A DNA stretch of 64,000 nt from an uncultured Opitutaceae bacterium (lineage in GTDB: Bacteria > Verrucomicrobiota > Verrucomicrobiia > Opitutales > Opitutaceae). Shown piece after piece: positions 1 to 7,691 of the stretch (the first letter of the stretch is position 1; each line of letters opens with the position of its first letter). A program made the position numbers and the translations under genes. The stretch lies in assembly GCA_937902925.1 (NCBI GenBank), contig CALFNN010000042.1, forward strand, positions 1 through 64,000. Reading direction: 5' to 3'. The notes below the pieces were generated by a model. It was not told the origin of the DNA. It ran no database searches and saw nothing but the letters and a program-made list of their open reading frames with translations.

Positions 1-302
1 TGAACCTCGCTATCGAATGCTTTCTTCGCCTCCGCCTCCGATGCGCTGGGATCTAAGTATTGAATACGAAGTGCCTCTTCTTGCCCGTCTTCAAAACGGC
101 GCCAGCACGCGATCACCCAAATATCACCTTCGCCCATCACTGCCTTGAAAAACGGGTGCATTGGCTCGCCGGGCTGAGGACCGACGTCTTTTGCTTTCAT
201 TCGGCCAAAGCCGATAAATTCGCGCACCCATTCGTAAGGCGTCAGCTCGATCCTGTCGCGATACTCGACCAACATGACCCCGGCATATGGAGGAATGATC
301 AT
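1..302 (-). CDS. Hypothetical protein, partial (downstream of integrase)
   Basis: An open frame of 100 codons with no stop runs off the left edge. It begins with ATG at 302, only 12 bases after the integrase stop, with a GAGG ribosome-binding sequence about ten bases upstream. The predicted protein starts MIIPPYAGVMLVEYRDRIEL and continues with a soluble, charged sequence containing GDIWVIACWRRFEDGQEEA. Residue composition looks like real protein, not a GC-driven shadow frame. The frame and spacing imply co-transcription with the integrase, so it may be cargo or an accessory gene of the integrated element. I do not recognise the family and assign no function. Confidence 0.6.
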   Translation of the reverse strand, partial: MIIPPYAGVMLVEYRDRIELTPYEWVREFIGFGRMKAKDVGPQPGEPMHPFFKAVMGEGDIWVIACWRRFEDGQEEALRIQYLDPSASEAEAKKAFDSEV

Positions 303-314
303 TTGAGTGCGCCT

Positions 315-1412
315 CTACGACACATGGGAGGCAGTGAACGTCATTCGCTTCGCCATTTCGATTGAGTGAGTGTCGCGGAGATGCCCGTAGGTCTTGGCGA
401 CAAGCAAGCCCCCATCTTTGTGGCCGACCCATGCGGCGATGGTTTTGAAATCGATTCCCGCCTCGACTGCGTTGCTGACGAAATAATGTCGCAACGAGTG
501 ATGATTAAAACGCGTGATGTTCGCTAGCCGGCACGCGTGGCCCATCGCGGTCTTTGCGCTATCGATGCCGACGATGCGATCACCTGCAGCGGGATTTCGC
601 GTGGCGCGCAACGGCTCGAGGAAATTTCGTAGCGCGGGAAACAGGGGCACGACACGCACGTCGTGATTCTTCGTGCCGTGCTCGCCTCCCGTGACGACAA
701 ATCTGGATTCCTCGAAATTGATATCCGCCCAGCGAATCGCCGTGGCTTCTGCCAATCGCATTCCCGAGTAAGCGAGTAGCTCCACGAGGTTGGCCGCTTC
801 CTGCGCGCGCCTGTCGAGTGCTCGCAGACCTTTCACAAGGCAGCGAAATCCTTCCTGCGATGGAATCACCACCTCGGATTTGCCGAGCTTTCGGCGGCGA
901 AGAACGAGCGCGGAGTTATCCAACAATAGCCCTTCGCGTTTGGCGAAGTTCATCACCGCAATGATTGTGTCCCGCTCGTTGTTGTAAGTTGACGCAGAGA
1001 TTCCGGCCCCTCGTGTCGATGCCCAGTTTTCAAACGTGGCGCTGGTCAACTTGCGCGCCAGCGTGGTGCCGATATGCGCTTGAATCTGCTGCACGCTGGT
1101 TTCGCGACGGCGGGCAGACGACGCTTTGAGTTGCGGCTTAACGGTGGCGAGCCAGCGCTTGGCGATTTCGGCAAAGGTCACCGCGCCGCCGTTTTTCTTG
1201 TGATCCAGCCTGCCGACTTTCTGCCGAAAATCGGAAAGATTTCGCTCGGCAAGTTTGCGGTCGGTCGTCTTCAGCGAGCGGCGATACTGCTTGCCCGCCC
1301 TTTTCACCAAGCCATAGTAAACTCCTGATGCTGTGCGGCGGTAAAGGCACTCTGCCACTTTCTGAAATTCACTTTCTTCCGGCTTTGGCTCGGAAGGGAA
1401 CGGCGGCTGCAT
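315..1412 (-). CDS. Tyrosine recombinase / phage-type integrase
   Basis: A 365-residue site-specific recombinase of the lambda-integrase family, which cuts and rejoins DNA through a covalent tyrosine intermediate. Residues 75-160 resemble the SAM-like core-binding domain and residues 180-350 the catalytic domain. The catalytic set is visible: R219 in SGMRLAEA, H305 and R308 in HHSLRHY, H331 in WVGHKD and the nucleophile Y342 in AKTYGHL. The N-terminus (YGLVKRAGKQYRRSLKT) is like arm-binding domains of element integrases. The start lies 90 bases from a tRNA-Arg, a usual integration target. The gene therefore probably marks one end of an integrated element extending left, or its remnant. All catalytic residues are intact. 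Confidence 0.9.
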   Translation of the reverse strand: MQPPFPSEPKPEESEFQKVAECLYRRTASGVYYGLVKRAGKQYRRSLKTTDRKLAERNLSDFRQKVGRLDHKKNGGAVTFAEIAKRWLATVKPQLKASSARRRETSVQQIQAHIGTTLARKLTSATFENWASTRGAGISASTYNNERDTIIAVMNFAKREGLLLDNSALVLRRRKLGKSEVVIPSQEGFRCLVKGLRALDRRAQEAANLVELLAYSGMRLAEATAIRWADINFEESRFVVTGGEHGTKNHDVRVVPLFPALRNFLEPLRATRNPAAGDRIVGIDSAKTAMGHACRLANITRFNHHSLRHYFVSNAVEAGIDFKTIAAWVGHKDGGLLVAKTYGHLRDTHSIEMAKRMTFTASHVS

Positions 1413-1501
1413 GCGAAAACCATAGGGTGACTAAAACGGGTTACAACACCCTTTTTAACGGTCGAAGATGTAGCTCATTAATATCTAATTTGTAATTACT
1501 T

Positions 1502-1578
1502 GCGGTGGTAGCTCAGCTGGATAGAGCAGCGGTTTTCTAAACCGCCGGTCGGGTGTTCGAGTCACCTCCACCGCGCCA
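1502..1578 (+). tRNA. tRNA-Arg (TCT anticodon)
   Basis: A full cloverleaf can be drawn. The acceptor GCGGTGG pairs with CCACCGC, the D stem is GCTC/GAGC, the anticodon stem GCGGT/ACCGC holds loop TTTCTAA (anticodon TCT, reading AGA), and the T stem is GGGTG/CACCT with loop TTCGAGT. G is the discriminator and CCA (1576-1578) is encoded. The 5' end faces the integrase gene. No second copy of the tRNA 3' end was noticed to its left in the window. Confidence 0.95.
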
Positions 1579-1628
1579 TTATCGTCCATCCTGCCCCGGA
1601 ACCGCACGGCGCCCGCCCGCAGGCTTCG

Positions 1629-2570
1629 TTACAGCGGAAACCGCGTCAGGTCGTCCGCCGGACTCTGGCGGTGCTCGCGGTCGAGATGGAAATTAATGCG
1701 CACGCCGCCGTTCGTGTTCACCTGCCGGCCGTTCGGGCCCCACATTACGCGGCCACCGAGCGTCAGCATGATCTGGGTCCGGACTCCGTCGCGCCGAAGC
1801 GGGAAGGCCACCTCCGGGCGCAATTGAAAATTCTGCCGGCCTTCGTCGCTGGTCAGCGCAGTGCTGGCCAGCCGCGCGGTCAGCGAGGCGCGCACATGGC
1901 TCCAGTCACGGGCCAGACCGAGGACGAGCGCGAGTGAATTCGCGTGCAGTTGATTGCGGCCGAAGTCCGACGGCAGGCTCGTGCGCTGGAAAAAATTGGC
2001 CCCGAGATTCGCATACCCGAGCAACCGCCAGTCGGGCACGAGGATTCGTGTCACGGCGACGTAGGGTTGGACGTGACGGTAGCCATCGGAAAATCCGCGC
2101 GGCGCATGGTTGAACGGCGTCCGGTAATCCACGCCCACGCTGATCCCGTCGTGCACGAGCGTGGTCGGCACCGGACTCCATTTGATGCCCAGCGCCGTGC
2201 CGGCGAGACCATAGTCGCTCCCCTGGGCTCCTCCACGAGCGAAGTAACTGCCAAACTCATTTTCGATTTCGAGGCGGGGCGCGACTCTCCACCGCAGACT
2301 GACCGGCACCCGCACGTAATCCTGATGAAAAAAATCGCCGAGATGCGGCCGCACCGAGAGCTGGATCACGCTGTCCGGGTCGAGCAGCGGGAGGCGATCG
2401 ACGAGAAACGCCGGGAGGTCGTCGAGCACGCGGCTCATCCCGCGGGACCCGGCATCGGCAGGCACCAGGACATCGGGCGCCGGCTCGGCCGCGGCCAGCG
2501 TGACACCCAAAATGACGGGCGCAAAAATTTGCAGCAACGAGGAGCGCGACGGGTGGAGCAGCGGGGGCAT
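1629..2570 (-). CDS. Outer-membrane beta-barrel-like protein
   Basis: A predicted 313-residue exported protein. From ATG at 2570 the N-terminus is a signal peptide (residues about 1-27, ending VTLAAAEP). The rest is rich in alternating aromatic/polar strands typical of small outer-membrane barrels (for example RVPVSLRWRVAPRLEIENEF, VHDGISVGVDYRTPF). The frame stays open upstream to 2732, but that extension is arginine-rich and would put the signal peptide inside the protein, so the internal ATG is preferred. It stands alone between a tRNA and a hypothetical gene. The family is not recognised; a porin or structural barrel is likely. Confidence 0.7.
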   Translation of the reverse strand: MPPLLHPSRSSLLQIFAPVILGVTLAAAEPAPDVLVPADAGSRGMSRVLDDLPAFLVDRLPLLDPDSVIQLSVRPHLGDFFHQDYVRVPVSLRWRVAPRLEIENEFGSYFARGGAQGSDYGLAGTALGIKWSPVPTTLVHDGISVGVDYRTPFNHAPRGFSDGYRHVQPYVAVTRILVPDWRLLGYANLGANFFQRTSLPSDFGRNQLHANSLALVLGLARDWSHVRASLTARLASTALTSDEGRQNFQLRPEVAFPLRRDGVRTQIMLTLGGRVMWGPNGRQVNTNGGVRINFHLDREHRQSPADDLTRFPL

Positions 2571-2715
2571 CGGGTGACGGGACCGGCGGTGAAGATTGGC
2601 GGAGAGCCCGCGAGGCTCTCCAATTTTATGGTTCACTCTAGCATCAGGCCGACACCGTGTCTGTGAGGCCCGGGGGGAATCTCGTGTAGGGCGGCGCCCT
2701 ACGACGGGGCCGGTG

Positions 2716-3252
2716 CTAACGGCCGGCGACACTCAAGACGGCCCGCCACAAGTCCGGCTCGCCCGCGTGGCCGCGCACCTGAAGCTGCCCGGCGATCTCC
2801 TCCAACGACGGTTCCACCACGTGGTGCTGCGGATCGCCCGGCAAATCGGGCCGGACCGCCCGCGCGATCGCCCAGCACGCCCACGCGCGCGCGCGCCGCT
2901 GCTCGCGCCTGGGTTCGTTCATCCGGCCGGCATAGTGCTGGAAATGAACCCGCGGGTTGCCGAGGAAGGTCTCCCGCGGCGTATGCGAGATGAACCACGC
3001 TGTCGCCGCATAAGGCAACGGCCACTCGTGCAGGATCGGCTCATCCCCCCGCAGGTCGGCGCCCAGCGCCCGGTCGAGACACAGGATGGCGCGGGCGGCG
3101 AGCCCGCGTTGCCAGAGCGCATGACCGTATTCAAGGCAGTCGTGATAAAACGCCCCGCCCCGCACATCCCCGCGATGCACATGCAGCGTGCGCCAGTCGA
3201 GCCCGGCGCGGGGCGCCGGCAGATAAGGACAGGGCGGAAACGCGGTGGCCAT
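2716..3252 (-). CDS. Conserved hypothetical protein (verrucomicrobial type)
   Basis: A 178-residue soluble protein with no signal peptide or membrane segment. It has a compact, well-conserved look: FYHDCLEYGHALWQRGL, a helical CLDRALGADLRGDEPILHEWPLPYAA segment (split here by description only), and HFQHYAGRMNEPRREQRRARAW-type arginine-rich helices. It resembles proteins repeatedly seen in Verrucomicrobiota genomes without assigned function. It is divergent from the DUF374 acyltransferase gene (94 bases between starts), so the two may share a promoter region. No catalytic motif stands out, so function is unknown. Confidence 0.6.
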   Translation of the reverse strand: MATAFPPCPYLPAPRAGLDWRTLHVHRGDVRGGAFYHDCLEYGHALWQRGLAARAILCLDRALGADLRGDEPILHEWPLPYAATAWFISHTPRETFLGNPRVHFQHYAGRMNEPRREQRRARAWACWAIARAVRPDLPGDPQHHVVEPSLEEIAGQLQVRGHAGEPDLWRAVLSVAGR

Positions 3253-3345
3253 GAAACTTCAGGAGCGAGCCGCGAGTCGCGCCTCGGCGCAAGCCCGCCG
3301 CGCTGCCCGCGCGCGACTCTTCGCTTGGCGCACGCCGCCGTTTCG

Positions 3346-4047
3346 GTGACAACTCCGCGTCTGAACCCTCCGCACGAAAACTCCGCCCCTCCTCCCGACG
3401 GGACCGTAAAGGCCATCACCGGCTGGCGTCGCACGCTGCTCTGGCCGGGCGCGCTGCTGCTGAAGCTCTGGGGCCTTACCCTCCGGTTCGAGCTTTCGCC
3501 CGACGACCTGCGCAACTACACCAAGAAGGACGTGCCGGTCGCGCTCGTCCTCTGGCACAACCGGCTCTTCCTCTCCGCCGAGATCGTGCGGCGCTTCCGC
3601 CAGGGCCGTCGTTCCCACGCACTGGTGAGTGCGAGCAACGACGGCGCTTGGCTCACGGCGTTTTTTTCGCTGGCGGGCTTGCACGCGGTGCGCGGCTCGA
3701 GCAGCCGGCTCGGCCGCGAGGCCGCCATGGCGCTCGTCGGCGTCCTGCGCGCCGGCGACGACGTCGGCATCACGCCGGACGGGCCGCGCGGCCCGTGCTA
3801 CGACCTGAAGCCGGGCGCCGTCATCGTGGCCCGGCGCACGGGCGCGCCGCTGCTGTTGATCGGCGGCGACTTTTATTCCGCCTGGCGGCTGCGCAGCTGG
3901 GATGGGTTTTATCTCCCCAAGCCGTTTTCGAAGGTGCGCCTGCGGTGTGAACTCATCACCGCCGATCGGCTTTCGGACCGCGACGACGCCATCGCGCTGC
4001 TGCGCGCCCGGCTGCTCGCGATTAATCCCGACCGGTCAGCCCGCTAA
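3346..4047 (+). CDS. DUF374 / lysophospholipid acyltransferase-like protein
   Basis: A 233-residue protein of the DUF374 family, related to lysophospholipid and lipid A acyltransferases. The visible motifs are LVLWHNRLF near residues 67-75 (the acyltransferase His region), SASNDGAWL, RGSSSRLG and TPDGPRGPCYDLKPG near residue 145. A hydrophobic segment around residues 30-45 would hold it to the inner membrane. The start is taken as GTG at 3346. The frame is open far upstream, but that stretch overlaps the divergent gene in the opposite strand and lacks family sequence. The acyl acceptor cannot be told from sequence; a role in outer-membrane lipid synthesis is the likely one. Confidence 0.8.
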   Translation: MTTPRLNPPHENSAPPPDGTVKAITGWRRTLLWPGALLLKLWGLTLRFELSPDDLRNYTKKDVPVALVLWHNRLFLSAEIVRRFRQGRRSHALVSASNDGAWLTAFFSLAGLHAVRGSSSRLGREAAMALVGVLRAGDDVGITPDGPRGPCYDLKPGAVIVARRTGAPLLLIGGDFYSAWRLRSWDGFYLPKPFSKVRLRCELITADRLSDRDDAIALLRARLLAINPDRSAR

Positions 4048-4064
4048 CGGCGCCGGGCGCCCGC

Positions 4065-4478
4065 TCAGAAGACCGGGGCCACCGTCACGCTGCCCCCGGC
4101 CGTCACGGTGTAGTCTTCGCCCACGCACCACGTCTCGTCGTTGACCAGCAACTTGAACACGACCGGCTGGGACGACTCGCCCAAGACCGCACGCCACTGG
4201 TCGCTGGCGATCGACTCCATGAGAAGTCCGCGATCCCAACTCAAGCCGGCGCTGCTGCCACGGAGGTAGAGCGCGTTGCCAAAGCCAACGTCGATCTGCG
4301 CGACAATGGTCGTGACGGCTGGCGCGGTCGCGATGGCCGTCGCGGTGGTCGCAGTGGCTGGCTCCAGGGCGGGCGGAGCGACCGGAGCCGCTTTCCTGGC
4401 GGCGGCCGGCTTGGTGGACTTCTTCGCCGGGGCGGGCGACTTGGTGGTGCTGATCGTGGTCTTTTTCATAGCGGACAT
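4065..4478 (-). CDS. Small protein with Lys/Ala/Pro tail and starch-binding-like fold
   Basis: A 137-residue protein in two parts. Residues 1-65 are a basic, Lys/Ala/Pro/Thr-rich tail (AKKSTKPAAARKAAP) like histone H1-type tails. Residues 65-137 form a compact beta-rich domain (ALYLRGSSAGLSWDRGLLM, then FKLLVNDETWCVGEDYTV) resembling the CBM20/CBM48 beta-sandwich that binds alpha-glucans or decorates glycogen enzymes. There is no signal peptide, so it should be cytoplasmic. It converges on the DUF374 gene with 17 bases between stops. The carbohydrate-binding reading is a fold resemblance only; ligand residues were not identified. Confidence 0.65.
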   Translation of the reverse strand: MSAMKKTTISTTKSPAPAKKSTKPAAARKAAPVAPPALEPATATTATAIATAPAVTTIVAQIDVGFGNALYLRGSSAGLSWDRGLLMESIASDQWRAVLGESSQPVVFKLLVNDETWCVGEDYTVTAGGSVTVAPVF

Positions 4479-4679
4479 GGTTTTTTCGAGGAGTCTGGTT
4501 ACCCCGGATTCAAAGTCAGCCTAGCAAATGGAAGGCCAATCTTCCAGAGGTGTTTGGGCAAATTTGCCCAACTGTGACACCCCGCGCACGAACCCGCAAA
4601 TCGAGAGGAAGTTGCGGCGTTTTTTCGCCGCGCTGCAAGGTGCTGGCGCCTGCGCCGCGCCCTCCCGGCCGGCGCCGAT

Positions 4680-5513
4680 TCAACGAAAGTCGATCGCCAG
4701 ATTGCTGCCGATGATTTCCTGCCGGAAGCGGCGCCCGTGGAGCGCCGCACACAGAGCCTCCGTGCAGCCCGGCACAAGGCGGTCATGGAGTTCGATCACC
4801 AGCACGCCCACCCGGTCCAGCCAGTCGCTCGCGTCCCGCAGGATCGCGGCCTCGGCGCCCTCGACATCCATCTTCACCAGATCCCACCGCTCGCAGCCCT
4901 GACAGGCCGCGAACTCCGCCACCGTGTGCGCGGCGACCGGTGTCGTCGTCCCGTTTCCCGCCTCGGTCATGCGGAACGCATTCGGCTCGGCGTCGGGGTT
5001 GGCCACGCTGACCAGCGTCGCGCGCGACCATACCGCGGCCTGCAGGCAGGTGATCTGCGGCCACGGCCCGGCATTTTTCAACAAGAGATCGAGATTTCCG
5101 GCGGCCGGCTCCACCGCGAGAATTTCCGCGCGCGGCCAGCGCCGCGCGAAGTAAACCGCGGCGTAGCCCACGTTCGCACCGAGGTCGAGGATGTGCCGCG
5201 GGGCGAAGTCGCCGAACGGCAGTTCGTATTGGCGCGTGACAAAAACCTCCGCGAACGTGGCTGCGTCGGTGCCACCCGTGCGCGCCCACAACGGCTGCGG
5301 GCAACCCCGCAGACGCACGGGCAAAATCCGGCCCGGCGGGCCGTGCAGTCGCGCCGCCTGCCAGCCGGCCCGCCATCCAAGATGGCTCATGTAACGCAAC
5401 GTCCGCCGCACCCCGCCCCGTGTTTCCGGCTCCCGGTCGTCCGGCCGCGGTTCCACCCTCCTGGATGGCCCGGCGGATCCCGGCCTCGGCTCGCTCACCG
5501 CGTTCTTCGTCAT
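4680..5513 (-). CDS. FkbM-family SAM-dependent methyltransferase
   Basis: A 277-residue methyltransferase. The SAM-binding glycine loop ILDLGANVGYAAVYFARR is near residues 108-125, followed by an acidic strand end (ILAVEPAAGNLDLL). The family signature DLVKMDVEGAEAAIL lies near residue 215. FkbM proteins O-methylate sugars or polyketides and are frequent in surface-polysaccharide loci, matching the adjacent exopolysaccharide region. ATG at 5513 is preferred; an in-frame GTG at 5594 would add 27 low-complexity residues. It is divergent from the beta-barrel gene at 5726. Confidence 0.85.
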   Translation of the reverse strand: MTKNAVSEPRPGSAGPSRRVEPRPDDREPETRGGVRRTLRYMSHLGWRAGWQAARLHGPPGRILPVRLRGCPQPLWARTGGTDAATFAEVFVTRQYELPFGDFAPRHILDLGANVGYAAVYFARRWPRAEILAVEPAAGNLDLLLKNAGPWPQITCLQAAVWSRATLVSVANPDAEPNAFRMTEAGNGTTTPVAAHTVAEFAACQGCERWDLVKMDVEGAEAAILRDASDWLDRVGVLVIELHDRLVPGCTEALCAALHGRRFRQEIIGSNLAIDFR

Positions 5514-5725
5514 GACAAGACACCCACCGACCGTCGTCCGGCCCGTCGGTTCGCCTCCCGCGGTCGATCCGGCCGGCCGTAACGAAATTCTCACGCGCGA
5601 TCCGGGAACCGGTCGGCCCGCCGGCTATCTATGCCGCGCGCGACCCGCCATCGGCCGTCGGGGGCGAAGGACGCGCCGGCCCGAACGGGCCCGCAACCAA
5701 AAAACCGCTCGCTGGAGGCATCATC

Positions 5726-7054
5726 ATGACCAAGACCCGCACCGCCGCCGTCGCTTGGGGCGCACCGCCGACCGCCCTCGTTCGCCCCCCTTGGCTGTTT
5801 CATGTCGTCCGCATCGCGGCCGTCGTGGCCGGCGCCCTCGCCTCGCTCGGTGCCGCACCCGTGCCCGCCCCGAATCCGGCGCTGGCCGACGCCGATCCCG
5901 CCGCCACCGCAAATTCCCCCTCCACCAGCTCCGATCAGGACTGGCAGCTCGTCACCCGCCTCACGGCGGTCGCCAGCTACGATGACAACATCTTCATCCA
6001 GCCGCATGACGCGCAGTCGGACTATGTCCTCCACCTCGCGCCGACTTTCGCCTACGGCCTCGGCAGCTTTCGCAGCGAGATCGCGCCGTATGCCCCGATC
6101 CCCCATTTCCTCGCGCGCACCGGCGAGGAGGATCTGCCGCGGAAGGAATTTGCCTTCGTGAGCTACACGCCGGCCGGCGTCCTGTTCGACCGCCACGACA
6201 ACCAGGACACGCTCAATCACGATCTCCTGTTCGCCGCGCGCCGCGAGCGCGAGCTGTGGAGCACGGAGGGTGAGCTGCATTTCCAGCATCTTACCGATGC
6301 CAGCCTCGATGCCGGCGGCCGGCTCCGGCAGACTTACTACACGGCGGCGGCCCGCGCCGATGCCGCGCTCACTGGAAAGATCGAAGGCCGGCTCGGCTTT
6401 TTCGGCGTGCACTCGGACTACTCGGGTGGCCTGTCGTCGACCGACGTGCACGGCACCGCCGGCCTCGAATACAGCGTCGCTCCCAAGACGTCGGTGGGCT
6501 TCGACGTGGTCGCCGGTTACCTCGCCGTCTCGCACGGGACGGACCAGACCTACCAGCAGCCCCGGCTCGAGGTGCGCTACGTCCCGACGGAAAAAATCTC
6601 CTTCACCGGGCAGGCCGGCGAGGAGTTCCGGCAGTTCGGCGGACACATCGGCGACCGCGCGCGTTTCGTGTTCTCCATGAGCGGCGACTACGCTGCCGCC
6701 GACGGCACGACGCTGTCGCTCTCGAGCCGGCGCGAGACGCAGAGCTCGGCCGAGTTTGCGGCCGAGAACATCCTCGCGACGTATTTCCAGGGGAGCATCC
6801 GGCAGCGTTTTTTCCAACGACTCTACGCGTCCGCCGCCGGGGGCTACGTCCACAACGCCTACGAGGGCAACCAGCCCGTCGCGACCATCTCGCGGCGGGA
6901 CGACTATTATTTCGGCAAGCTCGGCCTGGCCCGCGACCTGACCCGCCGCGGCACGATCGAACTTTCCTATGAATATCGCGAAAATGATTCCACCCTCGGC
7001 GGCTTCGGCTTCACCGAGAACGTCGCGAGCGCGGCTTGGTCGTATCTGTTCTAG
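5726..7054 (+). CDS. Outer-membrane beta-barrel protein of the exopolysaccharide locus
   Basis: A 442-residue exported protein with a long signal region (hydrophobic core at residues 27-44, IAAVVAGALASLGAAP) and a barrel of repeated aromatic-ended strands finishing in ASAAWSYLF, a C-terminal Phe as used for outer-membrane insertion. The motif VTRLTAVASYDDNIFI is typical of the putative beta-barrel porin (BBP2-type) proteins found beside export lipoproteins. A Wza-like gene overlaps its 3' end, so it is probably the outer-membrane partner in polymer secretion. A ribosome-binding GGAGG lies just before the ATG (5714-5718). The channel role is inferred from context. Confidence 0.8.
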   Translation: MTKTRTAAVAWGAPPTALVRPPWLFHVVRIAAVVAGALASLGAAPVPAPNPALADADPAATANSPSTSSDQDWQLVTRLTAVASYDDNIFIQPHDAQSDYVLHLAPTFAYGLGSFRSEIAPYAPIPHFLARTGEEDLPRKEFAFVSYTPAGVLFDRHDNQDTLNHDLLFAARRERELWSTEGELHFQHLTDASLDAGGRLRQTYYTAAARADAALTGKIEGRLGFFGVHSDYSGGLSSTDVHGTAGLEYSVAPKTSVGFDVVAGYLAVSHGTDQTYQQPRLEVRYVPTEKISFTGQAGEEFRQFGGHIGDRARFVFSMSGDYAAADGTTLSLSSRRETQSSAEFAAENILATYFQGSIRQRFFQRLYASAAGGYVHNAYEGNQPVATISRRDDYYFGKLGLARDLTRRGTIELSYEYRENDSTLGGFGFTENVASAAWSYLF

Positions 7055-7691
7055 GGCGGCCCGGCTGGTTCTGCCGGCGATCGCCCTCGCCCTCACGACC
7101 TCCTGCTCGCTCCTGCCGTGGCATCACGAGGCGCCGCCGCCCGTCCTCGCCAGCCACGTCGCCGCGCCCGTCCAGCCGGCCGAGTCGATGGACGACTACC
7201 GCATCCGCCCGGCCGACATTCTCGATATCGCCGTCTTCCAGGAAGAGGACCTGAAATCCAGCCTGCGGGTCTCCAACGAGGGCACGATCGCCTTCCCGCT
7301 CATCGGCTCCGTGGCGGTCGGCGGGTTGACGCCCCAACAGGCCGGCCGGACGATTCGCGACCGGTTGTCCAAGGGTTACCTGACCAACCCACAGGTCAGC
7401 GTCACGGTCACCTCGTTTTCGAAGCGCCGTTTCACCGTGCTCGGCGAAGTCCAGAAACCCGGGTCCTACGACATGCCCGATCAGGTCGAGGTCACGGTGC
7501 TCCAGGCCATCGGCATGGCGGGCGGCTACACGCGCATCGCCAACCCCGGCAAGGTGACGCTCATGCGCAACCAGGACGGGAACCAGCAGACCTTCGCGTT
7601 GAACGCCAAGCGCATGGCCAGCGGGAGCGCCGAGTCCGAATTCATGGTGCGCCCCGGCGACGTGATCACGGTCGCGGAGAGCCGGTTTTGA
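6969..7691 (+). CDS. Wza-like polysaccharide export lipoprotein
   Basis: A 240-residue polysaccharide export protein. It has a lipoprotein signal peptide with lipobox LTTSC (Cys near residue 46). The Poly_export domain (YRIRPADILDIAVFQEEDL, then GTIAFPLIGSVAVGG) spans residues about 75-160, and an SLBB-type ligand-binding domain (RRFTVLGEVQKPGSYDMP) follows at 160-240. Family members form the periplasmic/outer-membrane exit channel for polymer. It lacks the long C-terminal part of E. coli Wza, as usual for short OPX proteins that rely on a separate barrel, here the upstream gene. The start overlaps the preceding gene by 86 bases; ATG 6984 is the alternative. Its stop overlaps the stop of the convergent GT4 gene by 26 bases. 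Confidence 0.88.
   Translation: MNIAKMIPPSAASASPRTSRARLGRICSRAARLVLPAIALALTTSCSLLPWHHEAPPPVLASHVAAPVQPAESMDDYRIRPADILDIAVFQEEDLKSSLRVSNEGTIAFPLIGSVAVGGLTPQQAGRTIRDRLSKGYLTNPQVSVTVTSFSKRRFTVLGEVQKPGSYDMPDQVEVTVLQAIGMAGGYTRIANPGKVTLMRNQDGNQQTFALNAKRMASGSAESEFMVRPGDVITVAESRF

Noticed and set aside
1424-1456. AGGGTG/CACCCT followed by T run as a terminator
   Set aside because: It would act on the plus strand, where no gene ends, and the loop of 17 bases is long. It may be an integrase control site but nothing more can be said.
4610-4645. GCGGCG-TTTTTT-CGCCGC as a terminator of the FkbM gene
   Set aside because: The T run is in the loop, not after the stem, on either strand, so it does not fit a Rho-independent terminator.
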